Source: Burkholderiaceae bacterium (GTDB taxonomy: Bacteria > Pseudomonadota > Gammaproteobacteria > Burkholderiales > Burkholderiaceae_E). Taken from it: a DNA stretch of 64,000 bases. How positions within the stretch are numbered: the stretch's first letter is position 1; the number at the start of each line of letters is the position of its first letter. Shown here one piece after another: positions 44,248 to 54,101 of the stretch. The notes under the pieces are model-generated. The model had not been told where the DNA came from. It made no database searches and was given only the letters and a program-made list of their open reading frames with translations. The translations under genes were made by a program, and so were the position numbers. The stretch is from assembly GCA_024637155.1 (NCBI GenBank), contig JAGXFR010000034.1:37149-101148 (forward strand), given 5' to 3'.

Positions 44248-45828
44248 ATGACGACGCAAAAGCTTGGGCTTCGATCGCGACACTCGATCCAGCGCAGAGT
44301 ACTCGCCGCACTTGCCGTCTCGATTTGCGTGGCCCTGCCATCGCAGACCGTCCTGGCGCAAAAGAACAGCGCTGTCCTGGTGCTCGGCCAGGAAGCCACG
44401 CCGCCGACCCTGGACCCCCATTTCTCCACCTCGGTTGCAACCCGCAACGTGGCGATGCATATCTTCGAACAACTCGTCACGCGGGATGAGAGCAACCAGG
44501 TGATCCCGGAGCTGGCGCAGAGCTGGCAGATCAGCCCCGACCAGCTGACCTACACGTTCAAGATCCGCACTGGCCTGAAATTTCACAACGGCAAGACCCT
44601 GACGTCGGCCGACATCAAAGCCTCGTTTGATCGTTACAAGCGGGTGGGGCTGGCGAAAGTGACGCTGGCTCCGGTGGTTTCCATGACCGCACCGGACCCG
44701 GCTACCTTCGTCATCAAGGTGGACAAGCCGCAACCGGTTTTCCTCGAGGAACTCTCGGCCTTCGTCGTGCCGATCGCCATCATTCCAGCCGAACAGGCCG
44801 ACCGCGAGGGCGGCAAGCTCGAGATGATCGGCACCGGCCCGTTCCAATTCGTCGAGTGGGTTCCGGACAGCCACATCCGTTTGAAACGCTTCGACGCCTA
44901 CAAGCCGGACACCCGGTACAAGGGCACGGAAGGTTTTGGCGGCAACAAGAAGGTGTGGTTCGACACGGTCGACTTCAAGATCGTCAAGGAACCCGGCGCG
45001 CGGGTCGCCGGCCTGGAGTCGGGCCAGTTGCAGATCATCGAGGATCTGCCGGGTGAGTCGGCTAAGCGGCTCGTCAGCAACAAGAGCATCGTCATTTACG
45101 ATCTGAAGAACTTCTGGCTGCACGGCGCGTGGGTCAACCACGCGCGTCCGCCCACCGATAACCTGCAAGTGCGGCGTGCGATCCAGATCGCGCTGGACAT
45201 GGAGGAGATCATGGAGATCGCCACCGACGGCGCCTACACGCTGCAGCCGGGATTGCAGTATCCGGGCAATCCGTATTACGTGACCAACGGCGCGGCGCTG
45301 TACAACGTGAAGGATCCGAAGAAGGCCGCGGCACTGCTCAAGGAAGCGGGCTACAAGGGCGAAGAGCTGGTGATCATCACCAATTCTAGCTATCAGACCA
45401 TGCACAAGGCGGCCCAGATCGTGGCCGAACAACTCAAGGCGATCGGCCTCAAGGTCCGAGTGGACGTTTTTGACTGGGGCAGCGCGATGAACAAGCGCCG
45501 CGACAAGGACGCCTGGAACCTGTGGTTCACGGGTCAGGGCACCGGACCGTCGATTGGCCCCTTCACGGCAATGAAGGACGTCGTTTCGCCGCAGAAGAAC
45601 CAATTCGTCGCCGACCCCACGCTCGACGCTCTATTCGCTGAGCTGGTGACGGGAGCGACCTTTGAAGCCCGCAAGGCCACTTTCGGAAAATTCCAGGAGC
45701 GGGTGTACGACCAGGTGCTGTTCCTGAAGTTCGGCGACCTGATCCGCAAGCAGGCGGCACGCGCCAACGTCAAAGGCTTTGTGCCGTACCGGATCCCGCG
45801 TCTCTGGAACGTGTGGGTTGAAGGCTGA
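44248..45828 (+). CDS. ABC transporter substrate-binding protein, family 5 (dipeptide-type)
   Basis: A 526-residue periplasmic binding protein. The signal peptide runs to about SQTVLAQ. The SBP_bac_5 features are PPTLDPHFSTSV, IFEQLVTRD, the LKFHNGKTLTSADIKASFDRY block and PDNLQVRRAI-type sequence (here PTDNLQVRRAIQIALD). It begins the five-gene importer 44248-49678, and AAGGAGG lies 8 bp before the ATG. Downstream deacylases suggest that the ligand is a peptide or N-acyl amino acid. Confidence 0.94.
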   Translation: MTTQKLGLRSRHSIQRRVLAALAVSICVALPSQTVLAQKNSAVLVLGQEATPPTLDPHFSTSVATRNVAMHIFEQLVTRDESNQVIPELAQSWQISPDQLTYTFKIRTGLKFHNGKTLTSADIKASFDRYKRVGLAKVTLAPVVSMTAPDPATFVIKVDKPQPVFLEELSAFVVPIAIIPAEQADREGGKLEMIGTGPFQFVEWVPDSHIRLKRFDAYKPDTRYKGTEGFGGNKKVWFDTVDFKIVKEPGARVAGLESGQLQIIEDLPGESAKRLVSNKSIVIYDLKNFWLHGAWVNHARPPTDNLQVRRAIQIALDMEEIMEIATDGAYTLQPGLQYPGNPYYVTNGAALYNVKDPKKAAALLKEAGYKGEELVIITNSSYQTMHKAAQIVAEQLKAIGLKVRVDVFDWGSAMNKRRDKDAWNLWFTGQGTGPSIGPFTAMKDVVSPQKNQFVADPTLDALFAELVTGATFEARKATFGKFQERVYDQVLFLKFGDLIRKQAARANVKGFVPYRIPRLWNVWVEG

Positions 45829-45895
45829 GCGCGAGGGGGAGGGTTCGCCTGATGGGACCTCCCCGCACTGACACCGCGCTGAGGCAGGCCGCCAG

Positions 45896-46846
45896 ATGAC
45901 CGAGTTCATCATCCGGCGGCTTCTGATCGCCTTGCCGGTGCTGTTTCTGGTCAGCCTGATCTCGGCGTCGATTATGGAGATGGTGCCCGGCGACCCGGCG
46001 ATGATGATCGCCGGTCAGAATGCCACCGACCTCGAGATCGCCGCGGTTCGCGAGCAGCTGGGATTGAACCGTCCGTTCATCGAGCGGCTCGGTGGCTGGT
46101 ATATCGACCTTGCCCACGGCGACCTGGGCAATTCGATCCTGCTCAACCGCCCGGTTTCGCAGGCGATCGCGGAGCGGGTTCCCGTGACGTTGGCGCTGGC
46201 CGGTTTCGCGCTGTTCCTCACCGTAGCCATCGGCCTGCCCTGCGGCATGATCGCCGCCGTCCGCGCCAATACCTGGGTGGACCAGGCTGTGCTGACCTTC
46301 GCGTTGATCGGCGTATCGGTGCCGAACTTCTGGCTCAGCCTGATGCTGATCGTCCTGTTCGGCGTGATGCTGGACTGGTTGCCCGCGGGCGGCTACATCG
46401 CGTATGCCGACGACCCGGTCGGGTGGGTCAGGTCTCTCATCCTGCCCGGGTTCTCACTGGCCCTGCTGCAGGTCGGACTGCTCGCGCGCATCGCCCGCGC
46501 GACGATGCTCGAGGTGCTCCAGCAGGACTACGTGCGCACCGCCCGGGCCAAGGGGATGCCCGTATGGTCGGTGTACGGCAAACACGCATTGAAGAACGTG
46601 ATGGTTCCCGTCATCACCGTCATCGGCATCAGCTTCGGGCTGTTGCTCTCCGGCTCGGTCGTGATCGAAACCGTCTACTCGATCCCGGGCATGGGCCGCC
46701 TGCTGGCAAATGCCGTGTTCGGACGCGACTATCCCCTGATTCAGGGCGGGCTGCTGGTGACCGCGACCGTGCTGGTGCTGCTGAACCTGGTCGTTGACGT
46801 GCTCTATGCGGTGATCGACCCGCGGGTGAAATATGGCCAGCGCTGA
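45896..46846 (+). CDS. ABC transporter permease, DppB-like
   Basis: A 316-residue inner-membrane permease with six helices. The N-terminal motif is IIRRLLIALPVLFLVSLI, MVPGDPA follows, and the coupling region has RATMLEVLQQDYVRTARAKGM, the EAA-type loop that docks on the ATPases. It overlaps the next permease gene by 14 bp. Confidence 0.95.
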   Translation: MTEFIIRRLLIALPVLFLVSLISASIMEMVPGDPAMMIAGQNATDLEIAAVREQLGLNRPFIERLGGWYIDLAHGDLGNSILLNRPVSQAIAERVPVTLALAGFALFLTVAIGLPCGMIAAVRANTWVDQAVLTFALIGVSVPNFWLSLMLIVLFGVMLDWLPAGGYIAYADDPVGWVRSLILPGFSLALLQVGLLARIARATMLEVLQQDYVRTARAKGMPVWSVYGKHALKNVMVPVITVIGISFGLLLSGSVVIETVYSIPGMGRLLANAVFGRDYPLIQGGLLVTATVLVLLNLVVDVLYAVIDPRVKYGQR

Positions 46847-47726
46847 TTCCGCCGCAGTCGTGCCCGACGAGTCGGCCAGTGTCGACCGACCGCCGACTTT
46901 GTGGCGTCGTTTGGCGGGGCATCGCCTGTTCGTGACGGGGGCGGTGATCATCGTCTTCATGGTGCTGCTGGCGATCTTCGCCGATCTCATCCAGATCCTG
47001 CCGCCCGAGAAGATGCAGGTACGCCTGCGTTTTCTCAGGCCCGATTTCGCCTTTCCGCTGGGCACCGACAACTACGGCCGCGACATCTGGAGCCGGCTGG
47101 CACACGGCGCACGCCTGTCGATCGCGATCGGGTTCGCGGTGGCTCTGGTGACGGGAATCGCCGGCACGACGATCGGTGTGTTCGCGGGTTTCTTCAGGCG
47201 CCTCGACGGCCCGCTGATGCGCTTCATGGACGCGCTGATGGCCTTTCCCGCCATCCTGCTCGCGCTGGCCATCGCCGCGGCCTTGGGTCCTTCCGCGTTC
47301 AACGCGGTGATCGCCCTGTCCATCGTCTATACGCCGCGCACTGCGCGCGTCGTGCGCTCGACGGTACTGGTCGTGCGGGAAATGGACTACGTGGAAGCGG
47401 CTCGGGCCTGCGGCGCGCGCGATCTGTGGATCATCTGGCGGCACGTGTTGCCAAACAGCATGGCGCCGCTGCTCGTGCAGCTGACCTTTATCTTTGCCTA
47501 CGCGATCCTGGCCGAGGCCATCCTGAGCTTCCTCGGCGTCGGGCCACCGCCACCGGCGCCCACCTGGGGCAACATGATCGCCGAGGGCAAGGACTATCTG
47601 CGCGAGGCCCCGCATCTGGCCCTCTTCCCCGGCATGGCCGTGGCATTCACCTGCCTCGGGCTCAACCTGCTCGGCGATGGCCTGCGCGACGTTCTCGACC
47701 CACGCCTGCGGGTGCAAATTGGCTGA
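46833..47726 (+). CDS. ABC transporter permease, DppC-like
   Basis: A 297-residue permease partner. It has the DppC-type N-terminal helix and FPLGTDNYGRDIWSRLAHG, and the coupling loop is DYVEAARACGARDLWIIWRH. GVGPPPPAPTWGNMI is the conserved loop near the C-terminus. It overlaps the upstream permease and the TTG start of the next gene. Confidence 0.95.
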   Translation: MASADSAAVVPDESASVDRPPTLWRRLAGHRLFVTGAVIIVFMVLLAIFADLIQILPPEKMQVRLRFLRPDFAFPLGTDNYGRDIWSRLAHGARLSIAIGFAVALVTGIAGTTIGVFAGFFRRLDGPLMRFMDALMAFPAILLALAIAAALGPSAFNAVIALSIVYTPRTARVVRSTVLVVREMDYVEAARACGARDLWIIWRHVLPNSMAPLLVQLTFIFAYAILAEAILSFLGVGPPPPAPTWGNMIAEGKDYLREAPHLALFPGMAVAFTCLGLNLLGDGLRDVLDPRLRVQIG

Positions 47727-48705
47727 GCCCCTGCTGCGCGTCGAGGATTTGCGCGTCGTCTTCGGTCCGCCGGGCCGGGAGCAGGTTGCGGTCGACGGCG
47801 TGAGCCTCACGCTGGCGCCCGGCGAGGTGCTGGGCATCGTCGGCGAATCCGGTTGCGGCAAGACGCTCACGGCACTGTCGATCCTGCGCTTGATCCCGAG
47901 CCCGCCCGGGCGCATCGCGGGCGGACGCATCCTGTTTCAGGGGCAGGATCTCGCGCTCGTCGACGAAGGCGCGATGAACCGGATTCGCGGCAAGGAGATC
48001 TCGATGATCTTCCAGGAGCCGATGAGCGCGCTCAACCCGGTCTTCAAGGTCGGTGAACAGATCAGCGAGACGCTGCGCGTGCACGACGGTTTGAGCCGCG
48101 CGAAGGCGCGCGAAGGCGCATTGCACATGCTCGAGCGCGTCGGGATCAGCAATCCGGAGCAGCGGCTCGACCAGTATCCGCACGAGCTCTCGGGCGGCAT
48201 GCGCCAACGCATCATGATTGCCATCGCGCTCGCCTGCCGACCGAAACTCCTGATTGCCGACGAGCCCACGACCGCGCTGGACGTGACGATCCAGGCGCAG
48301 ATCCTGCTGTTGCTGCGCGAGCTGCAGTCCGAGTTGGGTATGGCCGTCGTGCTGATCACCCATGATCTCGGGGTGGTCGCGCAGGTGGTGGATCGGGTTG
48401 CCGTGATGTACGCCGGGCGGATCGTCGAGGAGGGCAGCGCTGCCGCGGTTTTTGAAAAGCCCTCTCATCCCTACACCCGGCTGCTGCTCGAGAGCATTCC
48501 GTCGCTGGATCAGCAGCAGGAGCGGTTGCAGACGATTCCGGGCATGGTGCCGAGCTTGTCGAATCTGCCATCGGGTTGTCGCTTTCATCCGCGTTGTCCG
48601 GATGTTCGCCCTGCCTGCCGGGAACGCGCCCCCGCCTTCTTTGAAGTCGAAGCCGGTCATCGCGCGGCCTGCATCGCGGTGAACGGATATCGCCATGCCG
48701 ACTGA
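47719..48705 (+). CDS. ABC transporter ATP-binding protein, DppD-like
   Basis: A 328-residue ATPase. Walker A is GESGCGKT, the signature LSGGMRQR, Walker [10 protein letters not shown] and the switch THDLG. The C-terminal oligopeptide-transporter domain has GCRFHPRCP, a Cys motif seen in OppD/DppD proteins that can hold an iron-sulfur cluster. I chose the TTG at 47719 ([10 protein letters not shown]), which overlaps the permease stop; the frame is open to 47677 but that would add unrelated residues. Confidence 0.93.
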   Translation: MAEPLLRVEDLRVVFGPPGREQVAVDGVSLTLAPGEVLGIVGESGCGKTLTALSILRLIPSPPGRIAGGRILFQGQDLALVDEGAMNRIRGKEISMIFQEPMSALNPVFKVGEQISETLRVHDGLSRAKAREGALHMLERVGISNPEQRLDQYPHELSGGMRQRIMIAIALACRPKLLIADEPTTALDVTIQAQILLLLRELQSELGMAVVLITHDLGVVAQVVDRVAVMYAGRIVEEGSAAAVFEKPSHPYTRLLLESIPSLDQQQERLQTIPGMVPSLSNLPSGCRFHPRCPDVRPACRERAPAFFEVEAGHRAACIAVNGYRHAD

Positions 48706-49678
48706 GCCATTGCTCCGGGTTCGGGGCCTCACCAAACACTTCCCGATCCGGCACGGCGCTCTTTTGCGACGCGTTACCGGTGCGGTGCGGGCGGTCGACG
48801 GGCTGGACTTCGACATCGGCGAAGGCGAGACCTTCGGCCTGGTCGGCGAAAGCGGTTGCGGCAAGACCACCACCGGCCGGCTGGTCCTGCGCATGATCGA
48901 ACCCACCGCGGGCTCGATCGAGTTCGCGGGCGAAGACCTGCTGAGCCTCGCACCCGAAGAGATGCGGCTGCGGCGGCAGCAGATGCAGATCATCTTGCAG
49001 GATCCCTATGGATCGCTCGATCCGCGCATGACCTTGAGCGAGATCGTCGACGAGCCGCTGCGGATTCACCGCGTCGGCGACCGCGCGGCGCGCAGCAAGC
49101 GGGTCACCGAACTGCTCGATGTGGTCGGATTGCGCAAGGATTTCGCGAATCGCTATCCGCATGAGTTCTCGGGCGGGCAGCGTCAACGCATTGGCATCGC
49201 GCGCGCGCTGGCGCTGAATCCGCGCTTCATCGTCTGCGATGAGCCGGTTTCGGCGCTCGACGTCTCGATCCAGGCGCAGATCATCAACCTGATGCTCGAC
49301 CTGCAGAAAGAGTTCGGCCTGACTTACCTGTTCATCGCCCACGACCTGGGCGTGGTCAAGCATGTTGCCGATCGGGTGGCGGTCATGTACCTGGGGCGCA
49401 TCGTCGAGGTCGCCGACCGCAAGTCGCTGTACGACGCGCCCCAGCACCCCTATTCCCAGGCCCTGCTCGCGGCGGTTCCGATTCCCCGGCCGTCGGCCAA
49501 GCAGGCGCTGACGCCACTCAAGGGCGAAATTCCCAGCCCGAGCCATCCGCCCCCCGGGTGCCATTTCCATACGCGGTGCCCGCTCGCGCAGGAGCGCTGC
49601 AGGGTCGAAGTTCCGACCCTGCGCGAAATCCGGCCCGGGCACTCGGCGGCCTGCCTGTTGCTGACACCGGATCCCTAG
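48695..49678 (+). CDS. ABC transporter ATP-binding protein, DppF-like
   Basis: A 327-residue ATPase pairing with the previous one. Walker A is GESGCGKT, the Q-loop region [13 protein letters not shown], the signature FSGGQRQR and Walker [13 protein letters not shown]. The C-terminal motif GCHFHTRCP is present. It overlaps the upstream gene by 11 bp and completes the importer. Confidence 0.95.
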   Translation: MPTEPLLRVRGLTKHFPIRHGALLRRVTGAVRAVDGLDFDIGEGETFGLVGESGCGKTTTGRLVLRMIEPTAGSIEFAGEDLLSLAPEEMRLRRQQMQIILQDPYGSLDPRMTLSEIVDEPLRIHRVGDRAARSKRVTELLDVVGLRKDFANRYPHEFSGGQRQRIGIARALALNPRFIVCDEPVSALDVSIQAQIINLMLDLQKEFGLTYLFIAHDLGVVKHVADRVAVMYLGRIVEVADRKSLYDAPQHPYSQALLAAVPIPRPSAKQALTPLKGEIPSPSHPPPGCHFHTRCPLAQERCRVEVPTLREIRPGHSAACLLLTPDP

Positions 49679-49757
49679 ACGCGGGTTCGTCCCGCGTGCG
49701 TGATCCCTGCGCGACCCGCGCTCCTTTTGCTCACTCCATCCTTCCTCCGAACCCACC

Positions 49758-50786
49758 ATGGCAAGCACCACGAGTCGCATCCGTTCCGAAATCGATTTCG
49801 ACCGCGACGGCAAGCAGGTCGGTTTTCTTCGTCTGCCGCACTCGGTGCATCGCTCGGCCTACGGTTGGATCCCGATTCCGGTTGCGTGCATCAGAAACGG
49901 AGACGGACCTCGCGTGCTGCTGATGGCCGGCAATCACGGTGACGAGTACGAAGGGCAGATCGCGCTGGCGAACTTGCTGCGCGCGCTCGACGTCCCCGAT
50001 GTTCGCGGCCGCCTCATCTTCCTGAGTTCGGCGAATTTCCCGGCCGCCATGGCCGGCACGCGGACGTCACCGATCGATCAGGGCAACCTCAACCGTTCGT
50101 TTCCCGGCAGTCCGGACGGCGGTGTCACGGCCCAGATCGCCTGGTATATCGAGCACGTGTTGCTGCCGCAGTGCGATTATGTGTTCGACCTGCATTCGGG
50201 CGGCAGTTCACTGATGTATGTTCCCAGTGCGCTGAGCCGGCGTCACGCGGACGCCGGGCGCATGGCGCACGCACTCGAATTGCTGCAGGCCTTCGGTGCG
50301 CCGGTGTCCTACATCACCGACGCGCCGCCGGGCGACGACCTGGCCCTGCCCGCGGCGGCGTTGCGCCAGGGCGTGCTGCACATGGGTACCGAGCTGGCCG
50401 GAGGGGGCACGCTCACCATGACGGCATTGCGTATCGCGCAGGACGGCATCCGACGCGTGCTGACTTTGATCGGCGCGCTCGCGGCGGGAACGGCTCTGAC
50501 CGCGACGCCGGGGACGCGCCTGCTGCAGGTTCGCGGTCCCGACTACTTCGTCTACGCGCCCGACTCGGGTTTGTTCGAGCCCTTGGTCGAACTGGGCGAC
50601 GAGGTCACGGAGGGACAGAAGGCAGGCATCATTCACTTTCACGACACGCCCTGGCGCGAACCCAGTCTGGCGGTCTTCCAGCGTGCCGGCACGGTGCTGA
50701 GCAAGCGGATCCCCTGCCGCACCGAGCGCGGCGATTGCCTGTTCCATCTGGGCACGCCTTTTGAGGATGAGTCCCGGCCATCATGA
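49758..50786 (+). CDS. AstE/aspartoacylase family deacylase, DoeB-like (copy 1)
   Basis: A 342-residue M14-superfamily zinc deacylase. The metal ligands are in GNHGDEYEG (His, Glu) and DLHSGG (His); RTSPIDQGNLNRSFPG is the substrate-binding block shared with N-acetyl-diaminobutyrate deacetylase DoeB and succinylglutamate desuccinylase. It should remove an acyl group from an amino-acid nitrogen. It follows the importer by 79 bp and overlaps the lyase gene by ATGA. It is paralogous to the gene at 51863-52873. Confidence 0.88.
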   Translation: MASTTSRIRSEIDFDRDGKQVGFLRLPHSVHRSAYGWIPIPVACIRNGDGPRVLLMAGNHGDEYEGQIALANLLRALDVPDVRGRLIFLSSANFPAAMAGTRTSPIDQGNLNRSFPGSPDGGVTAQIAWYIEHVLLPQCDYVFDLHSGGSSLMYVPSALSRRHADAGRMAHALELLQAFGAPVSYITDAPPGDDLALPAAALRQGVLHMGTELAGGGTLTMTALRIAQDGIRRVLTLIGALAAGTALTATPGTRLLQVRGPDYFVYAPDSGLFEPLVELGDEVTEGQKAGIIHFHDTPWREPSLAVFQRAGTVLSKRIPCRTERGDCLFHLGTPFEDESRPS

Positions 50787-51829
50787 CCAAAACCCGCGTT
50801 GAATTTCGCAGTGACAATTGCGGCCGTGCCGCTCCGGAGTTGATCGAGGCACTGGTTGCCGCCAACACCGACACCGAGCTCGGTTATGGTGGGGACGCGT
50901 TGACCGCGACCCTGCAAAGCCGCTTTTCCGATTTGTTCGAAGCGTCGGTGCAGGTGTTCCCCGTGCCAACCGGTACGGCGGCGAATGCCCTGGCGCTGGC
51001 CGCGGCAGCCACGCCCTTCGGCGCCGTGTACTGCAGCCCCGAGGCCCACATCCACACCTCGGAATGCAACGCCGCCGGCTTCTTCGGTGGCGGCACCAAG
51101 CTCGTGCCCATCGAGGGGCCGCACGGCAAAGTGAATCCCGAGGCGCTCGAGCTCGCCATCACGACCGCGGGCAAGGGTCTCACCCACAAGAGCCAGCCGG
51201 CGGCGGTCAACCTGGTCCAGGCCACCGACCGAGGTGCCGTCTACAGCCTCGACGAGATCGCGGCCGTGAGCCAGGTCGCCCACGCCCATGGGCTCACCGT
51301 GCACATGGATGGAGCGCGCTTCGCCAACGCGATCGCGCGGCTGGGATGCACGCCGGCGCAGGCGTCCTGGCGTGCCGGCGTCGACGTTCTCTCGTTTGGC
51401 GTCACCAAGAACGGCGGATTGCTGACCGACGCGATCGTCGTCTTTGCACCCGAATCGGCCACCGATATCGGATTTCATCTGCGCCGCGCTGGCGCCGTCT
51501 GGTCGAAGATGCGTTTCGCCTCGGCGCAGATCATGGCCTACGTTGCCGACGACCTGTGGCTGCGCCTCGCGCGCCAGGCCAACGCTGCCGCGACCCGCAT
51601 CGCCGGGCAGATCGAGTCGGTTGCCGGCGTGACGATCATCGCGCCAGTGCAGGCGAACGAGCTCTTCGTCGAAATGTCTGCGGCGACGCTGGCGGGCCTG
51701 GAGCAGGACGGGGTGCTGTTCTACCGGCGCGGCCCGCGTCTGGCTCGATTCGTCTGCCGCTGGGATACCAGCGAGGACGACGTCGCCGCACTGGTCGGCA
51801 GCATCGTGCGACACACCGCGGCATCCTGA
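50783..51829 (+). CDS. Threonine aldolase family PLP lyase
   Basis: A 348-residue fold-type I PLP enzyme of the beta-eliminating lyase/low-specificity threonine aldolase family. The motifs are RSDNCGRAAPEL, the VPTGTAANALAL cofactor loop, HMDGARFANA (Asp for the pyridine nitrogen) and the PLP lysine in SFGVTKNGG. It cleaves a beta-hydroxy amino acid to glycine and an aldehyde. It is translationally coupled to the deacylase upstream, which suggests it acts on the deacylated product. Confidence 0.9.
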   Translation: MTKTRVEFRSDNCGRAAPELIEALVAANTDTELGYGGDALTATLQSRFSDLFEASVQVFPVPTGTAANALALAAAATPFGAVYCSPEAHIHTSECNAAGFFGGGTKLVPIEGPHGKVNPEALELAITTAGKGLTHKSQPAAVNLVQATDRGAVYSLDEIAAVSQVAHAHGLTVHMDGARFANAIARLGCTPAQASWRAGVDVLSFGVTKNGGLLTDAIVVFAPESATDIGFHLRRAGAVWSKMRFASAQIMAYVADDLWLRLARQANAAATRIAGQIESVAGVTIIAPVQANELFVEMSAATLAGLEQDGVLFYRRGPRLARFVCRWDTSEDDVAALVGSIVRHTAAS

Positions 51830-51862
51830 GCCGCAATCATTTCCGGTATGGAGGAGGCACGC

Positions 51863-52873
51863 GTGACGAATGCATCGAAGATCTGGACCCGCGTCGACTA
51901 CGAGCGCGATGGCAAACAGCACGGCTGGCTCCAGTTGCCCCATTCGGTGACGCGATCGGCGTACGGCAATATCGCGATCCCGATCACGGTGATCCGCAAT
52001 GGCAAGGGCCCCACCGCGTTTCTGATGTCGGGCAACCATGGCGACGAGTACGAAGGCCAAATTGCGTTGTGCAAGCTGGCGCGCGCGCTGGATCCGGGCG
52101 AGATCGCGGGCCGCGTGATCATCCTGCCGGCAGCCAACCTGCCCGCAGCAATGGCGGGCGCGCGGGTTTCGCCGATTGACCAGGTCAACCTGAACCGTGC
52201 GTTCCCGGGCGACGCCGATGGCACGCCAACCTATGCGATCGCGCACTACATCGATACGGTTCTCTATCCGATGGCCGACGTCCACCACGATCTGCATTCC
52301 GGCGGCTCGTCCCTGCAGTATCTGCCCTTCGCCTCCATGCGCATGGGGGCCGATCCGGACCTGAACCTGAGGGCGACAGCAGCGGTGAAGGCCTTCGGCG
52401 CACCGATCGGGCTGGTCTGGGCGTACAGCCCCGACTCCCGCCTCTCGTCGGTGGCCGCGATCAACCACGGCCTGGTCGCGCTGGGTGGTGAGTTCGGCGG
52501 CGGCGCTTCGGTCAGCAATTCGGAGGTTCGCATGGTCGAGCAAGGCCTGCGCAACCTGCTGGCCCACGCTGGAATCATCGACGCGTCCTCGGCGGTGGGC
52601 GATTTCGCCGGCCCCACCCGCCTGATGGAAGTGCGCAGCCGCGACTACTACGTCTACGCGCCCGAGAAAGGGCTCTTTGAGTCCGCGGTCGAACTGGGCG
52701 ACACGGTTCGGGGCGGCCAGGTGTGCGGTCAGGTGCACTTCGTCGACAATCCGGGACGCGCGCCCGAGACCTGCCATTTCGAACGCGACGGCATGGTGAT
52801 CTGCAAGCGCCACTACGGGCTGGTCGAACGTGGTGACTGCGTGGTGCACCTGGCAACGGAGTTCGCCGGCTAA
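51863..52873 (+). CDS. AstE/aspartoacylase family deacylase, DoeB-like (copy 2)
   Basis: A 336-residue paralogue of the gene at 49758-50786. It keeps GNHGDEYEGQIAL, ARVSPIDQVNLNRAFPG and DLHSGGSSLQYLP, so all zinc ligands are intact. I chose GTG 51863, which follows GGAGG by about 6 bp; the ATG at 51848 is part of that ribosome-binding region. The two copies probably differ in acyl or amino-acid preference. Confidence 0.87.
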   Translation: MTNASKIWTRVDYERDGKQHGWLQLPHSVTRSAYGNIAIPITVIRNGKGPTAFLMSGNHGDEYEGQIALCKLARALDPGEIAGRVIILPAANLPAAMAGARVSPIDQVNLNRAFPGDADGTPTYAIAHYIDTVLYPMADVHHDLHSGGSSLQYLPFASMRMGADPDLNLRATAAVKAFGAPIGLVWAYSPDSRLSSVAAINHGLVALGGEFGGGASVSNSEVRMVEQGLRNLLAHAGIIDASSAVGDFAGPTRLMEVRSRDYYVYAPEKGLFESAVELGDTVRGGQVCGQVHFVDNPGRAPETCHFERDGMVICKRHYGLVERGDCVVHLATEFAG

Positions 52874-52887
52874 CGCATCCGGCCCCC

Positions 52888-54093
52888 GTGGTGCGTCGCC
52901 TCGTCTTCGCGTTCTCGATCACGCAGATCATTGCGTGGGGTTCGCTCTTCTACGCGATCGCGGTGCTCGGGCCGGCAATCCGTGCCGATCTTGGTCTGTC
53001 CAAGACCGAGCTCTTTGGAATCGTCTCGCTCACGCTGCTGATGCTGGGGCTGGCCGCGCCCACGGTGGGCCGGATGATCGATGCCACCGGTGGCCGCACG
53101 GTGATGACCACCGGCTCGGCACTCGCCGCCACCGCGTGCACAGTGATCGCGCTCGCCCCGAATGCGTGGATCTACACCGGCGGGTGGATGCTGGGCGGCA
53201 TCGCGATGGCCATGGGACTCTACGACCCCACCTTCGCCACCCTCAACCGCCACACGGGCGCGAACTACCGTCGTGCCCTGACTCTCGTCACCCTTGCCGG
53301 CGGACTCGCGAGCACGGTCTTCTGGCCGCTGACCATGGGACTGTTGGAGGCGCTCGGTTGGCGCGGCACCTTCGCCGTGTTCGCGTTGCTGCACCTCTTC
53401 GTCAACATGCCGCTGCACTGGTGGGCGATTCCCGCCGGGGGCGGCGAGCGCGAGGCAACTCCGGGGCCCGCCGCCGCGCAGAACGCAGCGCCCGAAGCAA
53501 TCGTTGCCGCGACGAGTGCCCGGCCGGCCGCGGTGCTGCGCTGGCTGACGCTCTCGTTCGCGCTGGCGGTGTTCATCGGCGCGACCATGTCGATGCACCT
53601 GCTCGGGCTCCTGCAGTCAAACGGGATGACGCTTGGCGAGGCGGTCAGCGTCGGCGCGGTGATCGGGCCGATGCAGTTGCTCGGCCGGCTCGGCGAATTG
53701 ATGCTGGGCGGACGCGTGCGAGCGCAGACGGTCGGTGCCGTGGCCACCGGGCTGCTGCTGGCCGCGATGGCCGTGTTGATCATGGTCGGCGCATCGCTGC
53801 ACGTGGGGATCGTCTTCGCGATGCTCTACGGCGCGGGCAACGGGCTGATGACGATCGCGCGCGGGATGGTTCCGGCGGTGCTTTTTGGCCGTACCGGCTA
53901 TGGCGCTCGCATCGGCCGCATCGCCCGCTGGGTGTTCCTCGCCAATGCCGCCGCACCGCTGGCCTACGCCTCGTTGCTGGGCGCCGGCGTCAGCTACGGT
54001 GCTTCGGTGTTCGTGTTGCTGGCCGTGGCGCTGCTCGCCTTTGGTGCGTACCGGCGCGCGATGGTGCTCGCGCGCGACCTGCCTGCAGCCTGA
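52888..54093 (+). CDS. MFS transporter
   Basis: A 401-residue, 12-helix major facilitator protein. The start reads RRLVFAFSITQIIAWGSLFYA, and the loop 2-3 motif is degenerate (GRMIDATGGR). A polar Pro/Ala-rich linker (about residues 186-210) separates the two six-helix halves. The substrate is unknown; by position it may move a substrate or product of the deacylase cluster. It starts with GTG, 14 bp after the second deacylase. Confidence 0.9.
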   Translation: MVRRLVFAFSITQIIAWGSLFYAIAVLGPAIRADLGLSKTELFGIVSLTLLMLGLAAPTVGRMIDATGGRTVMTTGSALAATACTVIALAPNAWIYTGGWMLGGIAMAMGLYDPTFATLNRHTGANYRRALTLVTLAGGLASTVFWPLTMGLLEALGWRGTFAVFALLHLFVNMPLHWWAIPAGGGEREATPGPAAAQNAAPEAIVAATSARPAAVLRWLTLSFALAVFIGATMSMHLLGLLQSNGMTLGEAVSVGAVIGPMQLLGRLGELMLGGRVRAQTVGAVATGLLLAAMAVLIMVGASLHVGIVFAMLYGAGNGLMTIARGMVPAVLFGRTGYGARIGRIARWVFLANAAAPLAYASLLGAGVSYGASVFVLLAVALLAFGAYRRAMVLARDLPAA

Positions 54094-54101
54094 ACGCGCT
54101 T

